Part shown: positions 38,246 through 39,920 of the stretch, piece by piece
Layout of the letters: the number at the start of each line of letters is the position of its first letter
How positions within the stretch are numbered: position 1 is the first letter of the stretch
From: Bacteroidota bacterium
GTDB taxonomy: Bacteria; Bacteroidota; Rhodothermia; Rhodothermales; Bin80
Reading direction: 5' to 3'
Assembly (NCBI GenBank): GCA_028873925.1
Contig: JAPPNA010000169.1
Coordinates: 1 to 39,920, forward strand
Length of the DNA: 39,920 bases
The notes under the pieces: generated by a model
The model's input: only the letters and a program-made list of their open reading frames with translations
What the model was told of the DNA's origin: nothing
The model's database searches: none
Translations under genes and position numbers: made by a program

Positions 38246-39376
38246 TTGTTTGCCGTTACACTCATTTCGACCGCCTTCACCGGAGCGGTAACCTTTATCG
38301 GGCGCAGTGTGGCCTGGGAGGCCGGCGACACGATTCTGAGGCTGGGAAGCTGGTCGGTGACGGATGCCTTCCTTGCGGACAGCTTTACGTTTGCGGGCGG
38401 CCTAATATTTTTTCTGACGGTGCATGAATTCGGCCACTATGTGCTGGCACGCATTCACGGCGTGCGCACTTCCCTGCCCTACTTTATCCCGGCTCCCCTG
38501 ATCGGGATCGGCACGCTCGGGGCGGTCATCAATATTCGTGAGCCCATCCCTACGGGGCGCAAGCTGTTTGATGTCGGAGCGGCCGGCCCGCTGGCTGGGT
38601 TTGTGATCGCCATCCTGCTGCTGCTGTGGGCCCTGGCGACCTTACCATCACCGGAATTCATGTATGGCGTAGGCGGTCACGAGCCGCTGCTGCAATATAT
38701 CAATGTGACCGGCCAGTTCCCGGAAACTCCCATGAGTACGCAGGGAACCAATCTAACTGTGGGATCGACGCTTTTGTACTGGGGGCTGACGCAGTTTTTT
38801 GCCGATGTCCCGCCCATGTACGAGATGTACCACTACCCACTGCTTTTCGCGGCATGGCTGGGACTTTTCTTTACCGCTTTCAATCTGATGCCGGTCGGTC
38901 AGTTGGATGGCGGACACATTACCTGCGCCCTGTTCGGTCTCAAATGGCACCGGCGCATTGCCCGCACCTTTGTGTTCATCCTGCTGACATCCATGGCTGT
39001 CGGAGGTGTGCGCACCTTACCATCAATAGTCGGGGACTTTGTAGGCCAGCCCTTCCTGGTGGTAACGCTGACCTGGTTTGTCATCGGGGCACTGCTGGCA
39101 CTTTGTACGCGGCGGGTCTGGAGGAGGAGCTGGCTTCCGGTTATGGTATCTATTCTGGTGATTGCATCGGTATCCCAGGCGTTTCCCGCTCTGCTGCACG
39201 AATTCGGCTATTTCGGATGGCTGCCGTGGTGTCTGGTGCTGGTCTTTCTGATCAAAGTGGACCACCCTCCCGTGGCTGACCTCAGTCCGCTTTCCCGCAC
39301 ACGCCGGGTACTCGGTGTGCTTTCGATGCTCATTTTTGTACTCTGCTTCAGTTTGCGCCCGCTCTATTTTTCGTAG
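38246..39376 (+). CDS. M50-family site-2-protease-like membrane protease
   Basis: Intramembrane zinc metalloprotease with several transmembrane helices. The zinc motif HEFGH (60-64, counted from TTG 38246) and the second motif NLMPVGQLDGGH (D221) are intact. LGAVINIREPIPTGRKLFDVGAAGPLAG is typical of the S2P/EGY1 group. The coordinates use the TTG at 38246, but the frame stays open upstream to a TAG at 38159, and the translated upstream stretch (RRYTLHAGLFAVTLIS) looks like family N-terminus. No ATG exists in that frame; an ATG at 38163 is in another frame. The true start therefore is uncertain, or a one-base indel is present. Confidence 0.85.
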   Translation: MFAVTLISTAFTGAVTFIGRSVAWEAGDTILRLGSWSVTDAFLADSFTFAGGLIFFLTVHEFGHYVLARIHGVRTSLPYFIPAPLIGIGTLGAVINIREPIPTGRKLFDVGAAGPLAGFVIAILLLLWALATLPSPEFMYGVGGHEPLLQYINVTGQFPETPMSTQGTNLTVGSTLLYWGLTQFFADVPPMYEMYHYPLLFAAWLGLFFTAFNLMPVGQLDGGHITCALFGLKWHRRIARTFVFILLTSMAVGGVRTLPSIVGDFVGQPFLVVTLTWFVIGALLALCTRRVWRRSWLPVMVSILVIASVSQAFPALLHEFGYFGWLPWCLVLVFLIKVDHPPVADLSPLSRTRRVLGVLSMLIFVLCFSLRPLYFS

Positions 39377-39775
39377 GCATCCGGTAAACATGCAGTGTAC
39401 ATGGGGTCATGTATCCACTGGAATTCTTATCTCGGAAGGAACATTATGGGACGGATCATTCGGCCTGAACCGGATGGTCAGGCTGCCGGCGGGCGGCGCC
39501 GCCGTGCGCAGGCGCACCCGGCTGCGCGAGATTATGATTTGGGATCGGGCCAGTTCGCGGTCGGTGTCATCCAACAGGAACCACCTTACCGAGCCTCTTG
39601 CAAGACTCCCAATTTACGGGATTATTGACGGATACAGGGATCCTGAGGCCTCTGTCCGCTGAGGGGCATACGCGTAGCGGATTAAGGGCGTGAGCAGACT
39701 GGGGAGCGGCCCAGAATGCCGGGACCGGTACCCCGGATTGTGGTATCTTGGGCTAACAAGCAAACCGAGGTGCCT
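39377..39775. other. Intergenic stretch with GC-rich palindromes
   Basis: About 400 bases follow the protease gene. Short open frames on the plus strand (for example 39446-39628) are arginine/glycine/proline-rich and match no family I know. Two strong palindromes occur at 39492-39517. A TATCTTGG word at 39744-39751, one base off the -7 consensus, precedes the next short frame. Confidence 0.4.
39492..39517. repeat. Paired GC-rich palindromes
   Basis: GGCGGCGCCGCC (39492-39503) is a perfect palindrome. It is directly followed by the perfect hairpin GTGCGC-AG-GCGCAC (39504-39517). There is no T-run, so it is unlikely to be an intrinsic terminator. Confidence 0.6.
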
Positions 39776-39913
39776 ATGTCCCTTCGCAGTGCAGTACAGA
39801 ACTTCTGGGTCAATCGCCAAAAGGACCTCTTCCCCCAGGTGGAGGAGGAACTAGGCCAGTTGTCTGGGCGCTATAGGCAGTTGCTGCATGTCTTAGCGGT
39901 GGTGCCGGTTTAG
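39776..39913 (+). pseudogene. N-terminal fragment of a probable transposase
   Basis: A 45-codon frame from the ATG at 39776 stops at a TAG at 39911-39913. A good Shine-Dalgarno-like GAGGTG lies just before it, unlike most genes here. LFPQVEEELGQLSGRYRQL followed by LHVLAVV resembles the opening of IS5- or IS1182-like transposases, which usually continue with a catalytic domain in the same frame. The premature stop and the window edge prevent further checks. It may be a decayed element or an unrelated short gene. Confidence 0.4.
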
Positions 39914-39920
39914 CGCCTGC

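Noticed and set aside
1-39920. CRISPR array, rRNA, tmRNA or RNase P RNA
   Set aside because: No regularly spaced direct repeats and no signature sequences of these RNAs were noticed in the gaps between genes.

Overview
The window looks like a chromosomal segment of a GC-rich, Gram-negative bacterium, most probably Bacteroidota in the broad sense (Rhodothermia/Balneolia-like). The evidence is indirect. There are outer-membrane barrels, TamA/TamB-like proteins, an MCE lipid-transport system and several lipoproteins. The queuine tRNA-ribosyltransferase lacks the zinc cysteines, as I recall Bacteroidota versions doing. Most starts have no obvious Shine-Dalgarno sequence, and two promoters resemble the Bacteroidota TAnnTTTG type. 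No 16S rRNA or other decisive marker is present.

Left part (1-8289, rightward). A heavily decayed ISAzo13-family transposase (about 201-1392) is followed by a four-gene cluster: a secreted metallo-beta-lactamase-fold hydrolase, a secreted GH33-type sialidase, a large lipoprotein with a c-type heme motif plus DUF1549, LamG-like and DUF1553 regions, and a Tat-exported DUF1501 protein. The cluster suggests extracytoplasmic attack on sialylated or sulfated glycans. A promoter-like element lies at the right edge of the dead transposon.

Junction (8290-10500). This stretch is gene-poor. It holds a DUF4198-type pseudogene broken by one frameshift and two in-frame stops, a small membrane protein, and a tRNA-Leu(CAA) with an intrinsic terminator.

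Central leftward block (35766 down to 10502). Read in transcription order: NAD(P)-binding epimerase-like protein, outer-membrane barrel, EcsC-family protein; then lipoprotein sulfatase, clpX, TamA/BamA-like barrel, a large 2-oxoglutarate/Fe(II) oxygenase, a 0.9-kb stretch of doubtful coding content, then tamB, mlaE, mlaF, an MCE protein, a small membrane protein, tgt, ispH, two lipoproteins and an M20 peptidase. Many junctions overlap or nearly touch (TAATG, ATGA), implying translational coupling. The core theme is envelope lipid transport and outer-membrane assembly, linked to housekeeping genes for tRNA modification, isoprenoid synthesis and protein unfolding.

Right part (35886-39376, rightward). 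rsmD, coaD, a class I aspartate aminotransferase and an M50 site-2-protease-like membrane protease follow each other. The window ends in a gene-poor stretch with strong GC-rich hairpins and the first codons of a probable truncated transposase. No CRISPR array, rRNA, prophage or complete mobile element was seen. The best candidates for something new are the 2OG-oxygenase block that separates tamA from tamB, the tamB-mlaE-mlaF-MCE operon, and the sialidase/heme-lipoprotein/DUF1501 cluster.
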